From Spartobacteria bacterium (lineage in GTDB: Bacteria; Verrucomicrobiota; Verrucomicrobiia; Chthoniobacterales; UBA10450), in assembly GCA_003167555.1 (NCBI GenBank), contig PMSN01000019.1, forward strand, positions 1 through 64,000: a stretch of DNA of 64,000 nucleotides, written 5' to 3'. The notes below the pieces were generated by a model. The model had not been told where the DNA came from. It ran no database searches and saw nothing but the letters and a program-made list of their open reading frames with translations. Below are positions 37,647 to 47,009 of the stretch, one piece after another (the first letter of the stretch is position 1; every line of letters begins with the position of its first letter). Position numbers and translations under genes: made by a program.

Positions 37647-40600
37647 TCAACCTGCGGCCTGGAGAGGGTAATCGGGGAGGTCGGGGACGTCGCGGACGAG
37701 ATTGATGTGACTCGAAGCGATGACTTCGTGCACGATCTTGCCCAGCTCGGCGGCTTCGTACGGCTTCGCGATCACGCCGCGGAATCCGTAATCCTGATAG
37801 CGGCTCATCGTGGCATCCATCGCGTACCCGCTCGAGACGATGGCATTCACGGTTGGATCGATCTCGATTAATTTCTTCAGCGCTTCCTTGCCGCCCATTC
37901 CGCCGGGCAGGGTGAGATCGAGGATGACCGCGTCGAAACGTTCGCCGGCTTCGAGTTTTTCCCGATAGATGTTAACGCCTTCGAGCGCGCTCTCGGCCTG
38001 GGTTACGTCGTAGCCGAGACGTTCGAGCGTGAACTCGACAAGCGCGCGAATCGCTTCTTCGTCGTCGACGATGAGGACGCGCCCGGTGCCGGAGACGACC
38101 TGATTGAGCTGACGTGGCGGCTCGGCCGGCAACGGCTGATGCCTGAGCGCGGGGAGATAAAGTGTAAAGGTGGACCCGAAGTGGACCTCCGAAACAACGG
38201 TGATGAGGCCGTTGTGGTTCTTGATGATGGAATAGGTGGTGGCGAGCCCGAGACCGTTGCCCTTCGCTTTGGTGGTGAAGTACGGATCGAAGATGCGCTT
38301 AAGACAATGCTCCGGAATGCCGACGCCTTCGTCGCGGATTGCGATGCGAATGTAATCGCCGGGAAGGAGATCGGGAATCAACATCGTATCCGAGTCGTAG
38401 ATGAAATTGTCGCAGCTCACGCGCAAGGTGCCCCCATTGGGCATGGCTTGATCGGCGTTCACGACCAAGTTCGCGATAACCTGGCTGATCTGTCCCGGAT
38501 CGATTTCGGCGGGCCATAAATCGGCGCCGAACAAAAACTCGCTGCGGCTGTGCGTGCCGCGTAACGAGAAGCTGACTGTGTCCTGAATAAGTTTCCCGAT
38601 CGACGCAGTCTTCTTAATCGGCGCGCCGCCGCGTGCGAAAGTGAGGAGCTGCTGGGCCAGATCGCGGGCCCGCATCGAGGCGTTCTTCGCGTCGTTCAAG
38701 CGCGTGCCCATCTCGTCATCCGGCGGCAGGAGCAGAGACGCGAGTGAGATATTTCCGATGATGGCGGTGAGGAGGTTGTTGAAATCGTGCGCAATTCCGC
38801 CGGCGAGCAAGCCGAGTTGTTCCAGGGTCTCGGCTTTGCGTCGCTCGGCTTCATTGCGCTGACGTTCGGTGATGTCGCGGAAAACCAGGACCACGCCCGC
38901 CACTTCGTTCTTGGCGTCGCGGATAGGGGAGGCCACTTGCTCGATGACGTGCTCGGTGCCGTCGCGCGAGCGCAGGGTGGCGTTCTCGGGGGTGCTCAAG
39001 AGGATCGACTGCGCTTCGTTGCGATAACCGCTTTTCTGGGCCCGGGCTTGCGCGGCCAGGTCGATCTCGATGTTGAAAACAGATTTGAGCGGCTGCCCGA
39101 TCGCTTCCTTCGATGTCCAGCCGGTCAGGTTTTCGCCGGCGTTATTGATCATGATGATCTTGCCCTGCACGTCAGTCGTGATAACGCCGTCTTCGATCGA
39201 GCGCAGGGTGACGGCGAGGCTTTCCTTGTCCGCCGCGATCTCCAACTCGAAGCGTTTTCGTTCTGTCACGTCACGGACCATCGCGACATAAAGCGTCTGC
39301 TTGTCGACGGTCATCTGGCTCAAGGAAATTTCGATCGGGAACGTGGCGTGCCGGCGGGTGCGGCCGACCGCCATGGTGGTGCTGCCGGTTTGCCGGGCCA
39401 GATCCTCCCAGGCGCAGACTGCCGGCTCGACCGCTGCGCCGTAAGATTTCGGGACGAGCTTGGTGAACTTGTGGCCGACCATTTCGTTGTCGATGCAGCC
39501 GAACATTTTCTCCGCCGAGGGATTCATCGAACGGATGACGCCGTACTTGTCCACCGTGATCATGCCGTCGAGAATGTTCTCGATGATGGAGCGGATCCTG
39601 GTTTCGACGCCTTCGAGTTTGGCCAGCTGCCGGCGGACAAGCACGAAGCTATAACTGTTGGAAGCGACGAGAAGCCCGACGGCGAAAACGCAGAGAATCG
39701 CGAGGGCGGAAGTCTTGATGATGCGCTCGCGGGTCGCGGCGCTCGAACGCAGCTCGTAGACGCTGACTTCATTCCTCTCGAAATTCTTCAGCAGATCGCG
39801 AATCTCGGTCATCAACGCTTCGTTGTTGCTGCTCGAAGCGAGAGCTGAGAAATCTTTGCCCGTTCGTTTCGCTTCCATCTCGGGCGTGGCGGCGGCAGCG
39901 ACCCAGCGTTCGACGCCCTTGCGAACATTCGCGAGCGAATCGGATTGCTCGGGCGAATTCGCCACGAGAATGGAAAGATAACCGTGATAAGTGTAGAAGT
40001 CCGCGGTCGCGCGCCGGTAGGCTTCTGCGAAAGTGTTGTCGCCCGTCAGAAGGTAACCTCGCTTCTCCTTCTGCATCTCGATGACGGAGCGCTCCATCTT
40101 CGTGAGGAAATCGAGGATTTGGGTCGATTGCATTGCCCATTCCTGGTCGCGCATGCGCTGGGTGAGGACAATTTGCTCCTCGTTTTGGAGGGATTGAAGA
40201 ATCTCGCGCGCTTGATTCAAGAGCTCGTTCCCAAGTGAAGGCGTGGAGTTGTTGCCGGAATCGGTCAGAACAGTCACGCCTTTGGTTGTCCGGTTGTTCA
40301 TTTGCGGCAAGGCAACGGTCTCGAGCCACTTCTGCACGATCTCCTGTATTTTCATTACCCTTTTCCGCTGGCGCGGACTGTCCAGAATCAATTGCGTCAG
40401 GTCTTCGACCCGGTGTTTGATCAGGTCGCGCCGCCGCTCGAACGGTTCCAGATAATCGGACTGTCCGGTCAGCAAATAACCACGATGTCCGGACTCAAGG
40501 GCGGCGACGTCGTTCTCGATGATGGCGCTCAAGCGCATGACTTCGATGGTGTGCGCCCGCAACGTCTCCTGTTGGTGATTGCGCAGCGTAACGATAAGGA

Positions 40601-40757
40601 AAAGCCCGGCGAGAAACGTGATGACAACAATGCCGACAGCGGTTCCCGACAGGAGTTTGAAATGAAAATGCTTTGGGCTGAAAAGCCACGCGGTGCTTTC
40701 TCGCAAAAAGCCTCGACGCACGTCTGGTGTTGGGTGGGGCGCGTCGATTTGCGTCAT
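37647..40757 (-). CDS. Hybrid sensor histidine kinase with two CHASE3 domains
   Basis: A 1036-residue kinase. After an N-terminal TM helix (FKLLSGTAVGIVVITFLAGL) come two tandem CHASE3-like helical bundles, recognisable by the paired ESGHRGYLLTG and QKEKRGYLLTG motifs. A second TM helix follows near residue 350. Next are two PAS domains, a HisKA domain with GGIAHDFNNLLTAIIGN, an HATPase domain with N, G1 and G2 boxes (IRDEGVGIPEH, KGNGLGLATT), and a receiver domain (RVLIVDDEEA, VILDLTLPG, IAKPY). It probably senses something in the periplasm; no partner regulator is adjacent. Confidence 0.92.
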   Translation of the reverse strand: MTQIDAPHPTPDVRRGFLRESTAWLFSPKHFHFKLLSGTAVGIVVITFLAGLFLIVTLRNHQQETLRAHTIEVMRLSAIIENDVAALESGHRGYLLTGQSDYLEPFERRRDLIKHRVEDLTQLILDSPRQRKRVMKIQEIVQKWLETVALPQMNNRTTKGVTVLTDSGNNSTPSLGNELLNQAREILQSLQNEEQIVLTQRMRDQEWAMQSTQILDFLTKMERSVIEMQKEKRGYLLTGDNTFAEAYRRATADFYTYHGYLSILVANSPEQSDSLANVRKGVERWVAAAATPEMEAKRTGKDFSALASSSNNEALMTEIRDLLKNFERNEVSVYELRSSAATRERIIKTSALAILCVFAVGLLVASNSYSFVLVRRQLAKLEGVETRIRSIIENILDGMITVDKYGVIRSMNPSAEKMFGCIDNEMVGHKFTKLVPKSYGAAVEPAVCAWEDLARQTGSTTMAVGRTRRHATFPIEISLSQMTVDKQTLYVAMVRDVTERKRFELEIAADKESLAVTLRSIEDGVITTDVQGKIIMINNAGENLTGWTSKEAIGQPLKSVFNIEIDLAAQARAQKSGYRNEAQSILLSTPENATLRSRDGTEHVIEQVASPIRDAKNEVAGVVLVFRDITERQRNEAERRKAETLEQLGLLAGGIAHDFNNLLTAIIGNISLASLLLPPDDEMGTRLNDAKNASMRARDLAQQLLTFARGGAPIKKTASIGKLIQDTVSFSLRGTHSRSEFLFGADLWPAEIDPGQISQVIANLVVNADQAMPNGGTLRVSCDNFIYDSDTMLIPDLLPGDYIRIAIRDEGVGIPEHCLKRIFDPYFTTKAKGNGLGLATTYSIIKNHNGLITVVSEVHFGSTFTLYLPALRHQPLPAEPPRQLNQVVSGTGRVLIVDDEEAIRALVEFTLERLGYDVTQAESALEGVNIYREKLEAGERFDAVILDLTLPGGMGGKEALKKLIEIDPTVNAIVSSGYAMDATMSRYQDYGFRGVIAKPYEAAELGKIVHEVIASSHINLVRDVPDLPDYPLQAAG

Positions 40758-40838
40758 TATAATTACCAGAAAGCAGATACCCTGCCACAGCCTTCTGCGG
40801 CTCGAATCCAGTTTTCGCCGCGCCTTAGAAAAGCAAGG

Positions 40839-41588
40839 CTAGTACCGCACCCGTACGAGAATTAATCCGTGCGCCGGCGCCGCGACCCGGGCACTCGAAA
40901 TCGCGCCTCGCGGCGACTTCAACCGGGCTTTAATTTGATTGGGCGAACTCTTTCCCGCAGCGATCTGCGTGAGCGCGCCCACCATCATCCGCACCATCTT
41001 GTAAAGAAAGCCGTCGCCATCGACTTCGAGCGCGATGCAAGCGCCCGCGCGTCGCACGCGCACCGCCCGGATAATTCGCATAGTGCTGGTTTCCGGCGTG
41101 CCGCGGTTCGCGGCGAACGACGCGAAATCGTGTTCGCCACAGAACTGCTGCGCGGAGGACGTTAGCAACTCGAGGTCGAGCGGAGTGATGATATGCCACG
41201 CGCGATTGTTTTCGAATGGCGAAAGCACTTCCGCGTTCCAGATCCGGTAGCGATAGGTTTTCCCTTTGGCCGAGAACCGTGCATGAAACGTATCGGCAAC
41301 AAAGCGGCATCGCATGATCCGAATGGCCGACGGCAAGACGCCGTTCAATGCCGAGACCCAGCGAGCCGGCGAGTAGCGTCGCGCGGGTAGGTCCACATGC
41401 GCGCATTGCGCGATCGCGTGCACGCCGGCGTCCGTCCGTCCGGCGCCATGCACGCGCATCTCTTTCGAGCAAATCTGCTCGAAGGCTCGTTCGAGGTGAT
41501 CCTGAATTGCGTTGCCGCCTGCCTGGCTTTGCCAACCGGCAAACGTCGTGCCGTCGTAAGCCACGATGAACTTCAGCCGGGACGGCAT
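40839..41588 (-). CDS. truA: tRNA pseudouridine(38-40) synthase
   Basis: A 249-residue synthase that modifies positions 38-40 of tRNAs. The catalytic Asp53 is in GRTDAGVHA. The family start LKFIVAYDGTTFAGWQ is intact. It abuts ruvX by one base. Confidence 0.94.
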   Translation of the reverse strand: MPSRLKFIVAYDGTTFAGWQSQAGGNAIQDHLERAFEQICSKEMRVHGAGRTDAGVHAIAQCAHVDLPARRYSPARWVSALNGVLPSAIRIMRCRFVADTFHARFSAKGKTYRYRIWNAEVLSPFENNRAWHIITPLDLELLTSSAQQFCGEHDFASFAANRGTPETSTMRIIRAVRVRRAGACIALEVDGDGFLYKMVRMMVGALTQIAAGKSSPNQIKARLKSPRGAISSARVAAPAHGLILVRVRY

Positions 41589-42062
41589 TTATTCGTCAGG
41601 CTGAATCTCCGCTTCGGGATTGCGGTCGCGTGCTGTTTGCAATCCGTCGAGATAGCCTTGCAGAATCATTTGTGCCGCCACTTGGTCAACGAAACCCCGC
41701 GAATCCCGCGTCTTCTGTCCGCCTTCGCGCAAGGCGCGATTCGCGGCCATGGTCGTGAGACGCTCATCCCAGGTGATCACTTCGCACGGAAGGAGCGCGC
41801 GCAGTTTTTCTGCGAAGGCCAGCGCCTCTCCGGCGGCCTCGCCCACGCTGCCATTCATGTGACGGGGCAATCCGACGACGACGCGCTCGATGTTTTTTTC
41901 CCGCACGAGTTCCGCAATCCGCTTGGGCGCTTCGCCACGCGAGGCCGGTATCGTTTCGACCGGATGGGCGAGCATGCCCAGCTCATCGGAGACCGCGACG
42001 CCGATCCGGGCCCGGCCGAAATCCACGCCAAGGATGCGCCTTCTGATTGGGAGCGTGCTCAC
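41589..42062 (-). CDS. RuvX/YqgF, Holliday-junction resolvase-like protein
   Basis: A 157-residue RNase-H-fold protein. The first Asp is in LGVDFGRARIGVAVS, and other marks are VVGLPRHMNGS, ITWDERLTT and DQVAAQMILQGYLD. The start is taken as GTG 42062, which overlaps the stop of the guanylyltransferase by 4 bases (GTGA). The longer ATG start at 42125 adds a tail antisense to nothing useful. The family is implicated in 16S rRNA processing. Confidence 0.85.
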   Translation of the reverse strand: MSTLPIRRRILGVDFGRARIGVAVSDELGMLAHPVETIPASRGEAPKRIAELVREKNIERVVVGLPRHMNGSVGEAAGEALAFAEKLRALLPCEVITWDERLTTMAANRALREGGQKTRDSRGFVDQVAAQMILQGYLDGLQTARDRNPEAEIQPDE

Positions 42063-43132
42063 TGCAATGACTTGGGAAGTTTGCCGACGAGGTTCTTGAT
42101 TTTCTCGGCCTGATGACGATGGCAAATCAAAACGGCGTCCGGTGTCCGCACCACGATCAAGTTGTGCACGCCGAGCAGCGCGATGTTTGGGCCATCCGAG
42201 TTGAAGACAATATTATTCGTTGAATCCAGTGCGGTGATCTCGCAGTTGGCGGCATTGCCTTCCGGGTCGCTCTTAAAATATTTCGCGACCGCGCGCCAGC
42301 TGCCGACATCATCCCAATCGAAGCTCGCTTCCACCACCAGCACGCGATCGGCCTTTTCCATGATCGCGTAATCGAATGAAATCACCGGCAGCTTCGTGAA
42401 CCGCTCGCGCACAGTTTTCTCGAAGTTACCCGGGGCGCGCAACTGGGAGATGAAGCTGGCCAGCTCGGGCGTATGCCGGTTGAATTCGCTCAGGACCGAG
42501 GGCACCGACCAGACGAACATTCCGGCGTTCCAACGAAAGTTTCCGCTCCGCAAGAATGCCTCCGCCAGATCCGCGTTTGGTTTTTCGCGAAACCTAACGA
42601 CCCAATGAACTCCGTTTTCCGGTTTGCTTTTCCGGAGCGGCACCGGCTCGCCCTGCTCGATGTAGCCAAAACCCGGGCAAGCCCAGGTTGGTTTGATCCC
42701 GATCGTCACCAGCGCGCCAGTCTCTTCCGCCGCCGCGGCGGCAGCGGTCAGAGTTTTCTGAAAAGCAGCCGTGTCATCGATAACGTGGTCCGCCGGCAGC
42801 ACGATCATCGTCGCGGAATGATCGCGGACGGCGACCCAGCCTACGCCGAGCGCCACGGCCGCCGCAGTGTCGCGCTTCGCCGGTTCAGCGAGAATGTTTT
42901 CTTTCGGCAAATCGGGCAACAGCTCCCGCACCGCAGCTTCCTGGTCGACGTTTGTCAAAATCAGCAGGCGTTCGCGCGCGACCAATCCCTCGAGGCGCGC
43001 GACCGTCTGCTCGAGCAGCGTTTGTTTCGCGACCAAACGTAAGAGTTGTTTGGGCCGCGCCCGCCGGCTGAGCGGCCAGAAACGCTCGCCGCTTCCGCCG
43101 GCAAGGACGAGCGCGTAGATCGGATTGGACAT
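42059..43132 (-). CDS. Mannose-1-phosphate guanylyltransferase
   Basis: A 357-residue GDP-mannose pyrophosphorylase supplying GDP-mannose for surface polysaccharides. The active-site start is LAGGSGERFWPLSRRARPKQLL, with the conserved lysine. It also has FVWSVPSVLSEF, FDYAIMEKA, and the DDVGSW motif. It lacks the second (isomerase) domain found in bifunctional ManC. It overlaps ruvX. Confidence 0.9.
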   Translation of the reverse strand: MSNPIYALVLAGGSGERFWPLSRRARPKQLLRLVAKQTLLEQTVARLEGLVARERLLILTNVDQEAAVRELLPDLPKENILAEPAKRDTAAAVALGVGWVAVRDHSATMIVLPADHVIDDTAAFQKTLTAAAAAAEETGALVTIGIKPTWACPGFGYIEQGEPVPLRKSKPENGVHWVVRFREKPNADLAEAFLRSGNFRWNAGMFVWSVPSVLSEFNRHTPELASFISQLRAPGNFEKTVRERFTKLPVISFDYAIMEKADRVLVVEASFDWDDVGSWRAVAKYFKSDPEGNAANCEITALDSTNNIVFNSDGPNIALLGVHNLIVVRTPDAVLICHRHQAEKIKNLVGKLPKSLQ

Positions 43133-43228
43133 GGTAAGATGCGTGCGAAACAGCGGCCGCTACCCGATCACGCGGGTGGCAAGATTTTCCCGTTTCCTTT
43201 TCTAAAACGAGAAGTATAAGGGTATGCG

Positions 43229-43534
43229 ATGTCTCTCTCGATATCCATTCCAAAAACAGCGGAGCAAATTCCCCTCGATGGTTTGCTTACGCTGGCGCGC
43301 ACCGCGGTCGGGCTCGGTATCGGGATGCTGGTCGCGGATAAAATCCGCCGGCCGATCCGGCAGGCCACGGCCATCGCGCTTGTTTCCGTAGGCGCACTCG
43401 CGGCCGTTCCACTCGTCGTGAAGGCCGCGATGGAACGAATCAATCGCCCGGAATCGGAGCGCGGCAGTCGCAATCGATTGCGCTCCATTCGCGGAGACTC
43501 CGGCTACTCGTCCGACAACGACGACGCGTATTAA
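43229..43534 (+). CDS. Small membrane-associated hypothetical protein
   Basis: A 101-residue product with two hydrophobic stretches (GLLTLARTAVGLGIGMLVA, IALVSVGALAAVPLVV) and a hydrophilic C-terminus rich in Arg, Ser and Asp. It is probably a small inner-membrane protein. No family is recognised. It lies 17 bases before the carboxylase gene and may be co-transcribed. Confidence 0.5.
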   Translation: MSLSISIPKTAEQIPLDGLLTLARTAVGLGIGMLVADKIRRPIRQATAIALVSVGALAAVPLVVKAAMERINRPESERGSRNRLRSIRGDSGYSSDNDDAY

Positions 43535-43551
43535 TCTGCTGAAGCTGAAGC

Positions 43552-45231
43552 GTGGCGCGCTTGATTCCGCCTCGCCCGCAGCGTAAGCCTTTCGCGTTCA
43601 TGTCACGATCGTCTGCTCCAATGCCTGAAGGTTTGCGCGAACGCTGCGCCGCCATCTCGAGGGAAGAGAGCGGCTTGCGCGAAGGCGGCGGAAAGGCCGG
43701 CCAGGATCGCCAGCACAAAATGGGGCGGCTCTTCGCGCGCGAACGGATCAGCCGCTTGCTCGATCCGAACGCTCCATTTTTCGAAATCGGGCTTTGGGCC
43801 GCTTACAAAATGTACGAGCAGTGGGGGAAAATTCCGGCGGCGGGCGCGGTCGCCGGCATCGGAGACATCGCCGGTGTTCCCTGCATGATCATCGCCAACG
43901 ACGCCACCGTGAAAGCCGGCGCGTTCTTTCCCGCCACCGCGAAGAAGCTCATCCGCGCCCAACGCATCGCCTTCGAATCCGCGCTGCCGCTTGTTTATCT
44001 GGTCGATTCAGCCGGCGTTTTTCTCCCGATGCAGGACGAAATTTTCCCCGATGAAGATGATTTCGGCCGCATCTTTCGCAATAACTCCGTCATCTCCGCT
44101 GCGGGCCTGCCGCAGTTTGCCGCGATCATGGGAAACTGCGTGGCTGGGGGCGCGTATCTGCCCGTGCTCTGCGACAAGATTTTGATGACGGAAGGAAGCG
44201 GCCTTTATCTGGCCGGCCCGTCGCTCGTCCAGGCCGCCATCGGACAGGTCGTCGACGCCGAGGAGCTTGGCGGCGCGAAAATGCATGCGGAGGTCAGCGG
44301 CACTGTCGATTTTTACGAGAAGGACGATCCCTCCTGTCTGAAGCGGTTGCGTTCGCTCGTCGCATTGCTGCCCGAAGCGGAAGAGGCCAAGAAGCGCGCG
44401 CAACCTGGAAAGACGCAAGCGCCGGCGCACAAACCCGAGGCGGTTTACGATCTGATGAGCCTCGACGGCAACAAGCCCTATGACGCGCGCGATCTTCTGG
44501 CCTCGATCATCGATGCCGATTCGCTCGATGAATACAAAGCAGATTATGGCAAGACGCTCGTGACCACTTACGCGCGCATCGCGGGGCGGCCCGTGGGGAT
44601 CGTCGCGAGCCAGCGTCTCCAGGTCCGCACGAAAAAAGAAGGCATTCAGATGGGCGGCGTCATCTACGCGGACAGCGCCGACAAAGCCGCGCGTTTCATC
44701 ATGGATTGCAATCAGACCGGCCTGCCGATTATTTTTTTCCAGGACGTGACCGGATTCATGGTCGGCCGCGACGCGGAACAGAGCGGAATCATCCGCAGCG
44801 GCGCGAAGCTCGTGAACGCGGTGAGCAATTCGACCGTGCCGAAAATCACGATCGTGGTGGGCGGATCTTTTGGCGCGGGCAACTATGCGCTCTGCGGCAA
44901 AGCCTACGACCCGCGTTTCATTCTCGCGTGGCCGAACTCTCGTTATGCTGTCATGGGCGCCGCCCAGGCGTCCGACACCGTCTTCAGCATTCTCGCCCGC
45001 AGCCGTGATCGCGGCGACAAGAAGTCATCGCCGGAAGAACTGGAGGAGCTGCGTGCCTCCGTGAAAAAATCTTACGAAGAACAGACCGACATTCGCTACG
45101 GCGCCGCGCGCGGCTGGGTGGACGCCATCATTCAACCGCACGAAACGCGCGACGTTCTCGTGCGCCTTCTGAAATACGTTTCGCGTCCCATGCCGAAAGC
45201 CCGGTTTCATACCGGCGTGGTGCAGACGTAG
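43552..45231 (+). CDS. Acyl-CoA carboxylase beta subunit (MccB-like)
   Basis: A 559-residue carboxyltransferase, most like methylcrotonyl-CoA carboxylase beta. The acyl-CoA pocket motifs are GNCVAGGAYLPVLCDK and GGSFGAGNYALCGKAYDPRF. The N-terminal half carries the first crotonase-like domain and the second half the other. Neighbouring HMG-CoA lyase and enoyl-CoA hydratase genes point to leucine or isovalerate breakdown; a biotin-carrying alpha subunit is not in the window. The start may be ATG 43600, 43621 or nearby; the residues before MPEGLRERC look unconserved. Confidence 0.85.
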   Translation: MARLIPPRPQRKPFAFMSRSSAPMPEGLRERCAAISREESGLREGGGKAGQDRQHKMGRLFARERISRLLDPNAPFFEIGLWAAYKMYEQWGKIPAAGAVAGIGDIAGVPCMIIANDATVKAGAFFPATAKKLIRAQRIAFESALPLVYLVDSAGVFLPMQDEIFPDEDDFGRIFRNNSVISAAGLPQFAAIMGNCVAGGAYLPVLCDKILMTEGSGLYLAGPSLVQAAIGQVVDAEELGGAKMHAEVSGTVDFYEKDDPSCLKRLRSLVALLPEAEEAKKRAQPGKTQAPAHKPEAVYDLMSLDGNKPYDARDLLASIIDADSLDEYKADYGKTLVTTYARIAGRPVGIVASQRLQVRTKKEGIQMGGVIYADSADKAARFIMDCNQTGLPIIFFQDVTGFMVGRDAEQSGIIRSGAKLVNAVSNSTVPKITIVVGGSFGAGNYALCGKAYDPRFILAWPNSRYAVMGAAQASDTVFSILARSRDRGDKKSSPEELEELRASVKKSYEEQTDIRYGAARGWVDAIIQPHETRDVLVRLLKYVSRPMPKARFHTGVVQT

Positions 45232-45320
45232 TGGTAGGGACACAGCGCGCTGCGCTGTCCGCGAGGCTAGTTAGGGCGCTGGATATCCGCGCGGACGCCG
45301 CAGCGCGGCGTCCCTACCAC
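45231..45320. repeat. Inverted repeat, GTGGTAGGGA family
   Basis: GTGGTAGGGA at 45231-45240 pairs with TCCCTACCAC at 45311-45320. The inner parts ACAGCGCGCTGCGCTGT and GACGCCGCAGCGCGGCGTC are themselves palindromic. The left arm overlaps the last base of the carboxylase stop codon. It lies between convergent genes and may end transcription. Confidence 0.75.
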
Positions 45321-45330
45321 GCAGCAGAAG

Positions 45331-46197
45331 CTAACGCTCGACTGAGAATTCGCCGCTGATCGCCGCGTTCATCGCCATCACGGGAGGAAGCGAATCCCGG
45401 ATCGGCCATGCAACTCCACGCTGTTCCAGCGCGCGCACTACTTCCTCCGTCGGAATATTTCCGACGAGGTCGTCTTGGGCGAACGGGCATCCGCCAAGTC
45501 CGCCGATCGCGGAATCGAAGCGCCGGCAGCCGGCATCGAACGCGGCCAACACCTTGGCGGCCGCTCCGGCGCGCGTGCTGTGCATGTGAATGCCCACTTC
45601 GCAGTCCACGCACTCGCGCAAGACCGCCGACGCCACGCGGTGAATCAGTTCCGGCTCGGACGCTCCCACCGTGTCGGCTAGCGAAATGGCGCCGATGCCG
45701 AGGCTCGCGATCGTCGTTGCCGCTTCCACGACTTTCTCTTCGCTCCAGGGATCGCCATAAGGATTCCCGAATGCCATGGAAACGTACGCGACCATTTCCA
45801 CCCCGGCTTCACGCGCCATCTCCTTGATCCGTTTGAGCACCGCCTCGTTCTCTTCCAGCGATTGATTCTGGTTCCGGCGCAGGAACGTCTCCGAAATCGA
45901 ACAAGGGTAGCCGAGCGTGCTCACCTTTCCGGTCGCGATCGCGCGGGCCGCGCCCTTCTCGTTAACAACGATGCCGATAATTTCCACGGCATCGAGCGGA
46001 CCAAGTTGCGCAAGCACCTCTTCGCTGTCGGCCATCTGCGGCACCGCTTTGGGCGACACGAAGCTCACCGCGTCGATGTGCCGGAAACCAGCCGCGACCA
46101 GACCGCGCAAGTATTCCACTTTCCGCCCGGTCGGAATCTGCCGTGGCAAACCCTGCCAGGCGTCGCGCGGACATTCGATGAGCTTGACGGATTCCAT
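45331..46197 (-). CDS. Hydroxymethylglutaryl-CoA lyase
   Basis: A 288-residue TIM-barrel lyase that cleaves HMG-CoA to acetoacetate and acetyl-CoA, the last step of leucine breakdown. It has the catalytic Cys in GGLGGCPFA, the metal His pair in GIHMHSTRAG, and the first-strand CPRDAWQ, a variant of the usual PRDGLQ. ATG 46197 (MESVKLIE) is the likely start; a further ATG 12 codons upstream would overlap the neighbour's start. It is divergent from the enoyl-CoA hydratase with about 34 bases between. Confidence 0.88.
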   Translation of the reverse strand: MESVKLIECPRDAWQGLPRQIPTGRKVEYLRGLVAAGFRHIDAVSFVSPKAVPQMADSEEVLAQLGPLDAVEIIGIVVNEKGAARAIATGKVSTLGYPCSISETFLRRNQNQSLEENEAVLKRIKEMAREAGVEMVAYVSMAFGNPYGDPWSEEKVVEAATTIASLGIGAISLADTVGASEPELIHRVASAVLRECVDCEVGIHMHSTRAGAAAKVLAAFDAGCRRFDSAIGGLGGCPFAQDDLVGNIPTEEVVRALEQRGVAWPIRDSLPPVMAMNAAISGEFSVER

Positions 46198-46231
46198 CGT
46201 GACGGACGTTACTGACAGAATAAGGTAAGTC

Positions 46232-46996
46232 ATGCCAGTCGTTCTGATCGAAAAACAATCGCCGCGGATCACCGTCATCACGCTCAATCGCCCCGAGCGC
46301 CGGAACGCGCTCACGATCGAATTGATGACCGAGCTGACCGGCGCGATCGAAGACGCCGCCGCCGATCCGAAGCAGCGCATCCTGATTCTGCGCGGCGCCG
46401 GCAAGGCATTTTGCACCGGCTTGGATTTGGAGGCAGCCGCCGACAGCTCGAAGGCGCACGCGACGGCGGAGACGGTCGCGCGCCTGTTGCTCGCTCTGGC
46501 CGAAACGAGGCTGGTGACGATCGCGACCGTTCACGGCGCCGCTGTCGCCGGTGGCGCCGGCATCATGTCCGCCTGCGATTTTGTCATTGCGGCTGAGCGC
46601 ACAAAGATCGGTTACCCCGAAGTGAGACGCGGCCTCGTCGCCGGACTTGTGATGACTTTCCTGCGCCGCCAGCTCCGCGAACGCGATCTCCGCGAATTGC
46701 TCCTGGCCTCCGAACTGATCAACGCCGACCGCGCTCGCGAAATCGGCCTGGTCAATCGCGTGGTCCCGTCCGGCGAACTCGAAAGCGAAGCCCAAAAAAT
46801 CGCTGCCTCTGTTCTCCAAGGCGCTCCGGGCGCGGTCACGAATTCCAAGCGCCTCATGGAAGAACTCTGGTCAACGTCGGTAAAGGAAGACATCGAACTC
46901 GCGCTCCGCCATCACTTGGAAGCCCGCGAATCCGACGAAGCGAAAGAAGGCATCGCCGCCTTCAACGAGAAACGCCCGCCGAATTGGGTCGGGTAG
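46232..46996 (+). CDS. Enoyl-CoA hydratase/isomerase family protein
   Basis: A 254-residue crotonase-fold protein. The oxyanion motifs are FCTGLDL and HGAAVAGGAG, and the acidic residue is in YPEVRRGLV. In this setting it may be methylglutaconyl-CoA hydratase, the step between the carboxylase and the lyase, but the family is broad. It overlaps nothing and is followed by dinB on the other strand. Confidence 0.85.
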   Translation: MPVVLIEKQSPRITVITLNRPERRNALTIELMTELTGAIEDAAADPKQRILILRGAGKAFCTGLDLEAAADSSKAHATAETVARLLLALAETRLVTIATVHGAAVAGGAGIMSACDFVIAAERTKIGYPEVRRGLVAGLVMTFLRRQLRERDLRELLLASELINADRAREIGLVNRVVPSGELESEAQKIAASVLQGAPGAVTNSKRLMEELWSTSVKEDIELALRHHLEARESDEAKEGIAAFNEKRPPNWVG

Positions 46997-47009
46997 GATC
47001 GAGATCGAC

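Noticed and set aside
38787-39848. Plus-strand ORF opposite the hybrid kinase
   Set aside because: Antisense shadow; the kinase has intact domains across this stretch.
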